A stretch of 64,000 nucleotides of DNA from Flavobacteriaceae bacterium (GCA_029238515.1 JAQWFW010000032.1:27547-91546); one strand, 5' to 3'. Shown: positions 44,242-51,731, numbered from the stretch's first letter. The notes: generated from the letters alone by a model not told the origin. Numbers and translations are program-made.

Positions 44242-45369
44242 TTGAAGACATCATTTCATTTATCAATAAAAGAGCTAGACGATGAGTTTTTGGAGATAAT
44301 CAACCCCGGCAACAGTGTCTATTTTTCACGTCCTTTGCTTCATGGATTTGAAGCTTCTAACACTCAGGTACAAATGCGTTATGTCTGTATTTCTGATGAA
44401 GGTGCGCCACAAGCACTTGCTTTGGTGCAAATTATTGAATTGAGTGTAGATGTCATCCTAAAAAACATTAAAGCATCTCCTTTCATTAGAAAAATATTAA
44501 CCTTATTTTTTTGTAATGATCACATAAAAATCATGTTTTGTGGTAATGTTTTTCTGAGTGGAGAACACGGAATTAGTTTTGCTGAAAACAGCAATAGAAA
44601 AAAAATAACTGGCCATGTTGGTCATGCGCTAAATGCTATTGCAAAGACGGTTCGCCCTCTGCATGCCATTTTTATAAAAGATTTTGAAACCTCAGCACTA
44701 ACATACACCACTTCTTTTGAACACTTTGGGTTTACAAACATAAAGGTAGAGCCAAACATGATGATAACGCTGAATCCCAATTGGGCAACTTTTGAAGATT
44801 ATAAAATGGCGCTAAAATCAAAATATCGTGTAAAGGCCAACAAAGCAGATACTAAAAGCAAGCCATTAGAACTGCGTAATTTTTCAAAAAAGGACATTGA
44901 ATTTTATAAAGACGAACTTCAGAACTTGTATCAAAATACAATTGATAATGCAAATTTCAACGCGCAAGTTTTGGATCTAAACACCTATGTAGAGCTAAAG
45001 AACACTTATAAAGAAGATTTCATTGTCCAAGGTTATTTTTTGGATAAAAAAATTGTCGGATTTCTGTCGGCCTTGTGCAACAAAAATCATCTGGATGCTC
45101 ATTTTATAGGACTTGACTACGCCCTTAATAAGACACATGCTATTTATCCAAGAATTCTTAACGATTATATCCGCTTAGGTCTAGAAAAAGGTGTTACCAC
45201 CATCAACCTGGGGCGTACAGCTTCAGAAATAAAATCGACTGTTGGCGCAACCCCTTTGGAATTAAGTTGCTACATCAAGCATAAAAACAAATTTATCAAC
45301 TTCTTGATCCGTCCTTTCTTCAAAAGAATTCAAATCAAAAGCTTCAAACAGCATAGCCCATTCAAATAG
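44242..45369 (+). CDS. GNAT-like (peptidoglycan-type acetyltransferase fold) protein
   Basis: 375 residues from a TTG start; the next in-frame ATG is 43 codons inside, so TTG is the best choice. The C-terminal half fits the GNAT/FemAB-like fold (YFLDKKIVGFLSALCNKNHL, HFIGLDYALNKTHAIYPRIL, LEKGVTTINLGRTASEIKS). I recognise no specific function; related proteins are annotated as GNAT family N-acetyltransferase or hypothetical. It is the third gene of the ArsC-EamA-GNAT run. Confidence 0.75.
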   Translation: MKTSFHLSIKELDDEFLEIINPGNSVYFSRPLLHGFEASNTQVQMRYVCISDEGAPQALALVQIIELSVDVILKNIKASPFIRKILTLFFCNDHIKIMFCGNVFLSGEHGISFAENSNRKKITGHVGHALNAIAKTVRPLHAIFIKDFETSALTYTTSFEHFGFTNIKVEPNMMITLNPNWATFEDYKMALKSKYRVKANKADTKSKPLELRNFSKKDIEFYKDELQNLYQNTIDNANFNAQVLDLNTYVELKNTYKEDFIVQGYFLDKKIVGFLSALCNKNHLDAHFIGLDYALNKTHAIYPRILNDYIRLGLEKGVTTINLGRTASEIKSTVGATPLELSCYIKHKNKFINFLIRPFFKRIQIKSFKQHSPFK

Positions 45370-45414
45370 TGCCTGCTTTTCTGTATCTTTGAGCCATAAA
45401 TTTAATAATAAGGC

Positions 45415-46272
45415 ATGATACACTCCATGACTGGATATGGGAAATCTGTATTAGAATTACCCGCAAAGACCATCCGCTTAGAATTAAAATCACTGAACAG
45501 CAAATCTTTAGATTTGAATATGCGAATGCCTTCAATGTATCGAGCAAAAGAACTTGAACTTCGTAAACTTATCGGAACGAGATTAGGGCGTGGTAAAGTT
45601 GATTTTTCTCTGTATGTTGAATTTAATAAAGGGGAAGCACCAGCCAAAATCAACTCAGAAGTGGTAAAAAACTATATGGAACAACTCCATGACATATCAC
45701 CTTCAGCTTCGGTAGAATTACTCAAAATGGCCGTGCGTATGCCAGATGCAATAAGTACAGATCGTGAAGATATTGACTCGGAAGAATGGGCAATTATTTC
45801 GAATGAAGTTGGTGTTGTTTTAGATCGAATCCAGAACTATCGAAAAGATGAAGGTATTGCCCTCGAAAAAGATTTTTCGAAACGTATTTCCAATATTGAG
45901 GCGCTTTTAGACAGCGTCATTGATATGGATGCTGAACGCATCGAACACGTTCGAAGTCGCCTCAATAAAGGGATTTCCGATTTAAAAGAAAAAATAGATC
46001 AAAATCGGTTTGAACAAGAGCTTATTTATTACATTGAAAAATTAGATATTACAGAAGAAAAAATACGTTTGAAGAATCATTTAGAGTATTTTATAAAAAC
46101 CCTAAATTCTGACGATTCAAATGGAAAAAAGCTTGGTTTTATTAGTCAAGAAATTGGCCGAGAAATTAATACTATTGGCTCTAAGGCAAACTTTGCGCCA
46201 ATGCAAAAACTCGTGGTACAAATGAAAGACGAGCTTGAAAAAATAAAAGAACAACTGCTCAACGTCCTCTAA
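45415..46272 (+). CDS. YicC/YloC family endoribonuclease
   Basis: 285 residues. The N-terminal YicC domain opens with IHSMTGYGKSVLEL and LKSLNSKSLDLNMRMP; the C-terminal DUF1732 domain ends FISQEIGREINTIGSKAN followed by VVQMKDELEKIKEQ. YicC proteins are RNases reported to act on small RNAs in E. coli and related ends in other bacteria. It is followed after 2 nt by gmk, the usual yicC-gmk order. Confidence 0.94.
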   Translation: MIHSMTGYGKSVLELPAKTIRLELKSLNSKSLDLNMRMPSMYRAKELELRKLIGTRLGRGKVDFSLYVEFNKGEAPAKINSEVVKNYMEQLHDISPSASVELLKMAVRMPDAISTDREDIDSEEWAIISNEVGVVLDRIQNYRKDEGIALEKDFSKRISNIEALLDSVIDMDAERIEHVRSRLNKGISDLKEKIDQNRFEQELIYYIEKLDITEEKIRLKNHLEYFIKTLNSDDSNGKKLGFISQEIGREINTIGSKANFAPMQKLVVQMKDELEKIKEQLLNVL

Positions 46273-46274
46273 AT

Positions 46275-46847
46275 ATGTTCAACGGCAAACTCATTGTATT
46301 TTCTGCACCTTCTGGTTCTGGTAAAACAACCATAGTCAAGCACCTTTTAACGCAAAAAGAACTAAATCTTGCTTTTTCTATTTCGGCAACTTCACGCGAA
46401 AAAAGAGGGGAAGAGATTGATGGTAAAGACTATTATTTTCTATCAACTAAAGACTTTAAAAAACACATCAAAGCAGGAGATTTTTTGGAATGGGAAGAAG
46501 TTTACCGAGATAATTTTTATGGCACACTAAAAACAGAAGTTGAACGCATTTGGGCTATGGGCAAACACGTTATTTTTGATATTGATGTTTCTGGAGGATT
46601 GCGCATCAAAAAGAAGTTTCCAGAAAAAACACTTGCTGTTTTCATCAAACCACCAAGTATAGATGAGCTCAAAATTAGATTGAAAAAACGAAAAACAGAA
46701 TCTGAAGACAAGATCAATATGCGTATTTCTAAAGCATCGGCCGAACTGGCAACTGCACCGCTTTTCGATTGTATTATTGAAAATGAAATTTTAGAAAAAG
46801 CAAAAAAGAATGCACACACAAAAGTGTTGAAGTTTATTGAATCTTAA
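46275..46847 (+). CDS. gmk: Guanylate kinase
   Basis: 190 residues. Phosphorylates GMP to GDP. The P-loop APSGSGKTTI is at 11-20, followed by SATSREKRGEEIDGKDYYFL (GMP-binding region) and the DIDVSGGLRIKKKFP segment. It is intact and of standard length, in the operon yicC-gmk-nadD-dusB. Confidence 0.97.
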   Translation: MFNGKLIVFSAPSGSGKTTIVKHLLTQKELNLAFSISATSREKRGEEIDGKDYYFLSTKDFKKHIKAGDFLEWEEVYRDNFYGTLKTEVERIWAMGKHVIFDIDVSGGLRIKKKFPEKTLAVFIKPPSIDELKIRLKKRKTESEDKINMRISKASAELATAPLFDCIIENEILEKAKKNAHTKVLKFIES

Positions 46848-46869
46848 AAAACAAATTTAGTTCAGGAAA

Positions 46870-47445
46870 ATGAAAATCGGACTCTATTTTGGTACTTTCA
46901 ATCCTATTCATGTGGGACACCTGATTATTGCAAATCATTTTGCCGAGCATTCCGATTTGGAGCAAGTTTGGTGTGTCGTAACCCCACAAAACCCATTCAA
47001 AACCAAACAGAGCATCTTGGATAATCATCAGCGCTTAGAAATGGTGTATTTGGCAACTAAAGAGTATCCAAAAATCAACCCAAGTGACATTGAATTTCAC
47101 TTACCTCAGCCCAACTACACTATACATACCTTGGCTTATCTAGAAGAAAAATATCCCGAACACGAGTTTGTACTCATTATGGGTGAAGACAATGTAGTGT
47201 CCTTGCCAAAATGGAAAAATGCAGAAGTTATACTAGAACGTTACCCCATTTACGTATATCCCAGAAAAATAAGTGGTGTTATAACACAAGACTCTTTGGA
47301 AGGAACAATAAAAAAAGTTGATGCCCCAATCATTGAAATTTCTTCATCTTTCATAAGGAAATCCATAAAATCTGGTAAAAATATACGGCCACTTTTGCCC
47401 GAATCTGTTTGGATATATTTAGACGAAATGAATTTTTATAAATAG
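46870..47445 (+). CDS. nadD: Nicotinate-nucleotide adenylyltransferase
   Basis: 191 residues. Adenylates nicotinate mononucleotide in NAD synthesis. GTFNPIHVGHL at 8-18 holds the (H/T)xxH nucleotidyltransferase motif, and ISSSFIR at 157-163 is the second signature. LIMGEDNVVSLPKW matches the central substrate loop. It starts 22 nt after gmk and ends 2 nt before dusB. Confidence 0.96.
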   Translation: MKIGLYFGTFNPIHVGHLIIANHFAEHSDLEQVWCVVTPQNPFKTKQSILDNHQRLEMVYLATKEYPKINPSDIEFHLPQPNYTIHTLAYLEEKYPEHEFVLIMGEDNVVSLPKWKNAEVILERYPIYVYPRKISGVITQDSLEGTIKKVDAPIIEISSSFIRKSIKSGKNIRPLLPESVWIYLDEMNFYK

Positions 47446-47447
47446 GT

Positions 47448-48440
47448 ATGGTAAAAATTGGAAACATAGAATTGACAGAATTCCCGCTCTTGCTAGCCCC
47501 CATGGAAGATGTGAGCGACCCCCCCTTTAGAGCACTTTGTAAAGAGCAAGGTGCCGATGTGGTCTACACAGAATTCATCTCTAGCGAAGGACTTATTCGA
47601 GATGCCGCTAAGAGTACCATGAAACTCGATATTTATGAAAAAGAACGTCCGGTGGGGATTCAAATTTTTGGTGCCAATTTGGACAGTATGCTTCGTGCAG
47701 TAGAAATCGTAGAAAAGTCTAATCCAGACATCATTGACATCAATTTTGGTTGCCCAGTAAAAAAAGTTGTGAGCAAAGGGGCTGGTGCAGGAATTCTAAA
47801 GGACGTTTGTTTGATGGAGAAGCTTACAGCAGAAATGGTTAAACGTACCCATTTACCCGTGACTGTAAAAACTCGATTAGGTTGGGATCACGACTCTATT
47901 CGCATTGTTGAGGTCGCCGAAAGACTTCAAGATGTAGGCATCCAAGCATTGTCTATTCATGGACGAACACGTGCCCAAATGTACAAAGGTAGTGCCGATT
48001 GGGGGCCTATTGCCGAAGTAAAAAACAATCCTAGAATGCATATTCCTATTTTCGGAAATGGCGATGTCAACTCTCCAGAACGAGCAGTAGAAATGCGCGA
48101 CACTTATGGTTTAGACGGTGCTATGATTGGACGTGCCAGTATTGGAAATCCTTGGTTTTTTAAGCAAGTAAAACACTATTTTGAAACAGGCACACACCTA
48201 GCGACTATTAGCATGACAGAGCGCGTTGAAGCCGCAAGAAGACACCTAAAAATGGCCATTGATTGGAAAGGTGAAGTACTAGGAGTTCTTGAAACAAGAA
48301 GGCATTATACAAACTATTTTAAGGGTATTCCAAACTTCAAGCCCTACAGAACAAAGATGGTGACTAGCGATCACAGTATTGATGTATTCAAAACATTTGA
48401 TGAAGTGGAATCCGTTTTTGCAACGCATGAGTTTGTTTAG
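47448..48440 (+). CDS. dusB: tRNA-dihydrouridine synthase (DusB-like)
   Basis: 330 residues. FMN-dependent reduction of uridines in the tRNA D-loop. The TIM-barrel motifs are NFGCPVKKVVSKGAGAG at 99-115 with catalytic Cys102, and LAPMEDVSDPPFRALC near the N-terminus, plus IHGRTRAQMYKGSADW in the second half. Bacteroidota usually carry a single DusB-like enzyme. Its last 4 nt overlap the stop of the convergent permease gene. Confidence 0.94.
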   Translation: MVKIGNIELTEFPLLLAPMEDVSDPPFRALCKEQGADVVYTEFISSEGLIRDAAKSTMKLDIYEKERPVGIQIFGANLDSMLRAVEIVEKSNPDIIDINFGCPVKKVVSKGAGAGILKDVCLMEKLTAEMVKRTHLPVTVKTRLGWDHDSIRIVEVAERLQDVGIQALSIHGRTRAQMYKGSADWGPIAEVKNNPRMHIPIFGNGDVNSPERAVEMRDTYGLDGAMIGRASIGNPWFFKQVKHYFETGTHLATISMTERVEAARRHLKMAIDWKGEVLGVLETRRHYTNYFKGIPNFKPYRTKMVTSDHSIDVFKTFDEVESVFATHEFV

Positions 48441-49636
48441 TCAGTAAATTCCAGTTTCTTTAAATTCCAAGATGCCATTCGGGCGGCAATAATGCCTAAA
48501 ACAAAAATTGTAGCAAAAGCAATCACAAAATTAGAACCCTTTAAAACCACAGGGTAGGGCAAAGTTGGAGAAATCATTACCAAATCGAAATACAACTGAA
48601 GCGCGATTACAATAGCTCCTAAAATTAACCCTGTTAATCCTCCAATTACTGTCAACAAAACGCCTTGCATAAAAAATATATTTTGAATCTCTTTTTTGTT
48701 GGCACCAATGCTGTATAGCGTTTTCAAGTTGTCTTTTTTATGTAAAATCATCATGATAATCGAGCCCACAATGTTAAACAGCGCAATCATCAAAATCAGC
48801 GTAAAAATAAGGTACACTGCGATGTGTTCTGTATTCAGCATTTTGTATAAGGCATCATTAAGTTGAACTCTACTTTTAAGTATAATGCCATCCTCAAACA
48901 CCTTGTTCAGCTCCGATTTTAGATGGTCTAAGTCTGCATTTGGAGAAGTTAGGATTTCGAGGGCGCTGATTTGATTTTCTTCAAGTCCTAAAAGGTATTG
49001 TGCATTCTTAATCGAAGTATAGACTCTAGAGCCATTGATTGATTCATTGATTTGAAAAACACCAACATTGGCAACTTTTAAGCTTTTGAATGCACTTTTT
49101 ACAGAACTAATTTGTCCTGTTCCTGGTTTTGGTGCATACATACGGATAGTTTTTGTAAGATCGTACACCCCAAACCCCAAAGTATTGGTGACTCCCCAAC
49201 CAGCAACAATATGCGGAAGATCTGGTGCCAACCAATCGCCATAAGTCAAAATAGAATCTATGGTTTGTTGAGGGTAATGTACATCAACTCCTTTGAGGTC
49301 GATGGCCAAATACTTGTCTTCACAACGCAACAAAACCTTGTCTTCTACAACCCCTGAAAACGAAGCAATCCCATCTATAGCATTGATTTTTTGTCGCTGT
49401 ACAGAAGACAAAGAAATGGTTTTGGATTGTTGCGGAAAAACTTTAAAATCAGGATCTGAAAAAGACGTAAACTCTAAACTAAACGCCTTGAGCCCATCGA
49501 ACCCAGAAAGCACAATAAAAAGTGCTGCAGTTCCCAAAATGATCCCTAACCCTGCGACTAGAGTGATGTAATTAATGGCTTTGTTTTTACTTTTTGTAAA
49601 CAAATACCGTTTGGCTATGTAAAGCGAAAAATTCAA
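48437..49636 (-). CDS. LolC/E-type ABC permease (FtsX/MacB fold)
   Basis: 399 residues: one N-terminal helix (about 24-46), a periplasmic domain, and three C-terminal helices (near 272-296, 316-341, 362-386). The opening SLYIAKRYLFTKSKNKAINYIT is the usual start of LolC/LolE-like proteins in this phylum, which take lipoproteins from the inner membrane. A partner LolD ATPase is not adjacent. It follows rbfA directly (49637/49636). Confidence 0.9.
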   Translation of the reverse strand: MNFSLYIAKRYLFTKSKNKAINYITLVAGLGIILGTAALFIVLSGFDGLKAFSLEFTSFSDPDFKVFPQQSKTISLSSVQRQKINAIDGIASFSGVVEDKVLLRCEDKYLAIDLKGVDVHYPQQTIDSILTYGDWLAPDLPHIVAGWGVTNTLGFGVYDLTKTIRMYAPKPGTGQISSVKSAFKSLKVANVGVFQINESINGSRVYTSIKNAQYLLGLEENQISALEILTSPNADLDHLKSELNKVFEDGIILKSRVQLNDALYKMLNTEHIAVYLIFTLILMIALFNIVGSIIMMILHKKDNLKTLYSIGANKKEIQNIFFMQGVLLTVIGGLTGLILGAIVIALQLYFDLVMISPTLPYPVVLKGSNFVIAFATIFVLGIIAARMASWNLKKLEFTD

Positions 49637-50029
49637 CTATGATTTTTTTCTTTTTTGAAGAATATTGTCATTGAGAATAGGGTTTTCTGTCCCTTTAAGC
49701 GATCGGTCTATTTGATCTATGTATTCTAAAGAATCATCAATAAAAAACAACAATTCGGGCATACGGCGAAGTTGATGCTTGGTGCGCATAGCCAATTCAT
49801 GTTTGATAATTGGAGCATTTGAAGAAATCCCTTCAATCAAAATTTTGGCTTGTTTTATGGGAAAAATACTTAGATAAACTTTGGCAATAGACAAATCAAC
49901 TGTGACTTTTACTTGGGTTACAGAAATGATAACGCCCTGCATGCCGCCCTCTCTTGCAGCCCCTTGTAGCACTTCAACTAAATCGCGTTGCAAAACCGAT
50001 GCTATTTTCTTTTGTCTTTGACTTTCCAT
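49637..50029 (-). CDS. rbfA: Ribosome-binding factor A
   Basis: 130 residues. RbfA acts in late 16S rRNA maturation and cold adaptation. The KH-like fold has RQKKIASVLQRDLVEVLQ at the N-terminus, VIISVTQVKVTVDLSIAKVY in the middle and LRRMPELLFFIDDSLEYIDQI at the end. A strong promoter (50035-50066) lies so close that the mRNA leader would be only a few nucleotides. Confidence 0.94.
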   Translation of the reverse strand: MESQRQKKIASVLQRDLVEVLQGAAREGGMQGVIISVTQVKVTVDLSIAKVYLSIFPIKQAKILIEGISSNAPIIKHELAMRTKHQLRRMPELLFFIDDSLEYIDQIDRSLKGTENPILNDNILQKRKKS

Positions 50030-50034
50030 AAAGC

Positions 50035-50066
50035 AAAAATACTATAATTCTTCTTGATTTGTTCAA
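50035..50066 (-). promoter_or_regulatory. Promoter of rbfA (near-leaderless)
   Basis: Minus strand: TTG at 50066-50064, a 21-nt spacer and TATTTTTG at 50042-50035. The -7 box ends 5 nt before the rbfA ATG at 50029. It overlaps the oppositely directed mce promoter. Confidence 0.65.
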
Positions 50067-50092
50067 AAGCCCTGTTTTTTGCTTTAAATTTG
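50058..50092 (+). promoter_or_regulatory. Promoter of mce (near-leaderless)
   Basis: TTTG at 50058-50061, a 23-nt spacer and TAAATTTG at 50085-50092, 7 nt before the ATG at 50100. The two divergent -33 elements are only 2 nt apart. Confidence 0.65.
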
Positions 50093-50099
50093 TAAAAGG

Positions 50100-50510
50100 A
50101 TGAAAAAAGTAGAGCATATTGGCATCGCCGTAAAAGACCTAGTGGCTTCCAACAACTTGTACGCAAAACTACTGGGGGTGCCCCATTATAAAATAGAAGA
50201 TGTGGCGTCTGAAGGAGTTGAAACTTCTTTTTTTAAAGTTGGTGAACAGAAGATTGAATTGTTACAAGCGACAAACCCTGATAGTCCTATTGCTAAATTT
50301 ATAGAAAAACGAGGGGAAGGCGTGCATCATATTGCTTTTGCAGTAGATGATATTGAAGCCGAGATTGAACGCTTGAAGACAGAAGGGTTTGAATTGATTC
50401 ACCATACTCCTAGACCTGGTGCAGATGGAAAAATAATTGCATTTTTGCATCCAAAATCATCTGGTGGAGTACTTGTAGAACTGTGTCAAGACACAAACAA
50501 TAAAGAATAG
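50100..50510 (+). CDS. mce: Methylmalonyl-CoA epimerase
   Basis: 136 residues, a single vicinal-oxygen-chelate (VOC) protein. It interconverts the 2R and 2S forms of methylmalonyl-CoA in propionate metabolism. The metal ligands fit: His6-type in VEHIGIAVKDL, and the GVHHIAFAVDDIE and GGVLVELCQ segments in the second half. The length and the IELLQATNPDSPIAKFIEKR stretch are typical for the bacterial enzyme. Confidence 0.93.
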   Translation: MKKVEHIGIAVKDLVASNNLYAKLLGVPHYKIEDVASEGVETSFFKVGEQKIELLQATNPDSPIAKFIEKRGEGVHHIAFAVDDIEAEIERLKTEGFELIHHTPRPGADGKIIAFLHPKSSGGVLVELCQDTNNKE

Positions 50511-50558
50511 ATTTCTTTTTATAATTTTAAAAATGGTTGTAATATTGCAGCCACTTTT

Positions 50559-50632
50559 GGTCCCATAGCTCAGTTGGTTAGAGCATCTGACTCATAATCA
50601 GAGGGTCCTTGGTTCGAGCCCAAGTGGGACCA
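50559..50632 (+). tRNA. tRNA with CAT anticodon (Met elongator or Ile2)
   Basis: 74 nt cloverleaf. The acceptor stem GGTCCCA (50559-50565) pairs with TGGGACC (50625-50631), discriminator A at 50632. The anticodon stem is TCTGA/TCAGA with loop CTCATAA (anticodon CAT at 50593-50595), and the T-arm is CTTGG-TTCGAGC-CCAAG. CCA is not encoded. Elongator methionine and lysidine-modified isoleucine tRNAs share this anticodon. C4 and C5 in the acceptor stem are features seen in tRNA-Ile2, but this is not decisive. Confidence 0.95.
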
Positions 50633-50636
50633 CCCT

Positions 50637-50665
50637 TAAAACCCTTCTTAATTGAGGGGTTTTTT
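50637..50665 (+). terminator. Rho-independent terminator after the tRNA
   Basis: AAAACCCTTC, loop TTAATT, GAGGGGTTTT and more T. About ten pairs including one G-T. It ends the tRNA transcript. Confidence 0.85.
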
Positions 50666-50670
50666 GTTAT

Positions 50671-50736
50671 GCTACCGCACTTAGAAAAAACCAAAAAGCG
50701 CTTCAACACGCTTTGTTCCAAAGCTACTGCGCTAAG
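50671..50736 (+). repeat. Structured segment with an imperfect 14-nt direct repeat
   Basis: GCTACCGCACTTAG (50671-50684) recurs as GCTACTGCGCTAAG (50723-50736), 11 of 14 identical. Between them are a perfect hairpin GCTTTG-TTC-CAAAGC (50710-50724) and an outer AGCGC/GCGCT pair (50697-50701 with 50729-50733). No coding frame fits. It could be a recombination site, a folded RNA or a leader. Confidence 0.5.
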
Positions 50737-50775
50737 ATGTACTTTTTATATATCAATAATTGAAATAAAATTCAA

Positions 50776-50783
50776 TATATTTG
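50776..50783 (+). promoter_or_regulatory. -7 box (TATATTTG) for the small membrane-protein genes
   Basis: TATATTTG ends 18 nt before the ATG at 50802. The upstream TTG at 50760-50762 is closer than usual (13 nt). An AT hairpin (ATTGAA...TTCAAT) overlaps the spacer. Confidence 0.45.
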
Positions 50784-50801
50784 AGTAAACTATGAATGTC
50801 A

Positions 50802-50963
50802 ATGAATAAAAAAACTTATAACATATTAGGCTTTATAATTGGCGGAGCTGTTATTGTAGGGGGAAGATACATTGGCTTAAGTCTTTTGGAACGTATTGTT
50901 GCTTTCATTTTAATAGGCGGTTTATTTGAGATTATTTATAGAAAAACTAAAAGACAACACTAA
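50802..50963 (+). CDS. Tiny membrane protein, unknown (53 aa)
   Basis: 53 residues starting MNKKTYNILGFIIGGAVIVG and ending YRKTKRQH. Two hydrophobic segments (about 8-20 and 32-45) with a basic C-terminus; too short for any domain assignment. The stop overlaps the next ATG by one base (TAATG), which is good evidence that both are translated. I do not recognise the family. Confidence 0.6.
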   Translation: MNKKTYNILGFIIGGAVIVGGRYIGLSLLERIVAFILIGGLFEIIYRKTKRQH

Positions 50964-51148
50964 TGAAAAATAAAGTAAAATACACAAAATCGTTAGTTAT
51001 AGGGTCTGCAGTTGTTTCATTAGGCGCTGTAGGATGGGGGATTTATGAGTTAACTAATAGTGAGTTTTTAACTGGTTTAGGATTCATTTTTGCAGGTGTT
51101 GTTATGTATTTGAATAATTGTAGTAATTTATTTAAAAGTAATAAATGA
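50963..51148 (+). CDS. Small membrane protein, unknown (61 aa)
   Basis: 61 residues with two hydrophobic segments (about 10-28 and 34-50), a basic N-terminus (MKNKVKYTKS) and a Lys-rich end. It is the middle of three short genes and is coupled to the first by a 1-nt overlap. No family recognised. Confidence 0.6.
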   Translation: MKNKVKYTKSLVIGSAVVSLGAVGWGIYELTNSEFLTGLGFIFAGVVMYLNNCSNLFKSNK

Positions 51149-51173
51149 AGAAAAAAATTACAATATTTAGCTT

Positions 51174-51380
51174 ATGAATAAACTTGAAAAATTTATATAC
51201 TCAAAAAAATATCTTCCTTCAATTTTATATTTTGGGTCTCTTGGAATAGTCATTTTTGATATTTATTGTAATGAGTTTACTGATTTTGAGTTTGTTCCAC
51301 CAATTTTGGAAATTCCATTATTATTTTGGTTTTTTTTTATTACTTATTTGGCAGGCAAAAATTTAAAGAAAAACAAATAA
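51174..51380 (+). CDS. Small membrane protein, unknown (68 aa)
   Basis: 68 residues, starting MNKLEKFIYSKKYLPSI, with two hydrophobic segments (about 15-30 and 44-60) separated by an acidic loop (CNEFTDFEF) and a basic tail (KNLKKNK). The start is 25 nt after the previous stop. No family recognised. Composition is more AT-rich than the core genes, as expected for recently gained DNA. Confidence 0.6.
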   Translation: MNKLEKFIYSKKYLPSILYFGSLGIVIFDIYCNEFTDFEFVPPILEIPLLFWFFFITYLAGKNLKKNK

Positions 51381-51395
51381 TAAGTTAAGTAATAA

Positions 51396-51490
51396 CTAAA
51401 CAGTAGGCATATCCTCTTCTTTCTGTTCTGCTATTTCTAATCCTCTTAAGTAGGTTAGAGATACATTTATAGACGAATGCCCATAGCTTT
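51396..51490 (-). pseudogene. C-terminal remnant of a tyrosine recombinase (integrase)
   Basis: Minus-strand translation reads GHSSINVSLTYLRGLEIAEQ and continues KEEDMPTV to a TAG at 51396-51398. 'LGHSSI.VT..YL' after the catalytic core and an acidic 'E.DMP' ending are typical of Bacteroidota tyrosine recombinases. The catalytic Arg-His-Arg part is absent and a stop (51513-51515) interrupts the same frame upstream, so only the tail of an integrase gene is left. Confidence 0.7.
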
Positions 51491-51496
51491 CTGTAG

Positions 51497-51511
51497 CTTG
51501 GTTATCGAGCC
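51497..51511 (+). other. Degenerate copy of the tRNA T-arm, possible att-site remnant
   Basis: CTTGGTTATCGAGCC at 51497-51511 matches the tRNA T-arm CTTGGTTCGAGCC (50608-50620) except for a 2-nt insertion. It lies at the edge of the integrase remnant, about 0.9 kb from the tRNA, where the far attachment site of a tRNA-targeted element would be. It is short, so chance cannot be excluded. Confidence 0.4.
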
Positions 51512-51515
51512 TTTA

Positions 51516-51731
51516 CGTTTGAATATTTAAATGCTGCTGTATTTGATGTGCAGTTTGATGGATTTGTTTTCCGTTTATGTCTGTTATTCTTACCTCAAAC
51601 AACTGTTCTGTGGGATGGGTGATGTAATTGGCTTCTGTTGCAGAGTTTGGATAAACCTTGACTTGCAATTATAGCTCAGATGATTCTTTATTTAACGTTG
51701 ATAAATCTAAAGAATTAATTGTACAAATAAG
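51516..51731 (-). pseudogene. Remnant of a T9SS type A sorting domain
   Basis: Minus-strand frame: TINSLDLSTLNKESSEL, a stop at 51669-51671, then LQVKVYPNSATEANYITH and LFEVRITDINGKQIHQ, ending in a stop at 51513-51515. 'VYPNPAT' followed by 'V.I.DI.GK' is the core of the type A C-terminal sorting domain of secreted Bacteroidota proteins. The final 'G.Y.V' strand and the rest of the cargo protein are missing, so this is a relic. I see no functional gene between 51381 and 51800. Confidence 0.6.

Noticed and set aside
50963..51380. Toxin-antitoxin pair made of the small genes
   Set aside because: No antitoxin-like DNA-binding domain and no known toxin signature; all three are membrane proteins, so no such claim can be made.
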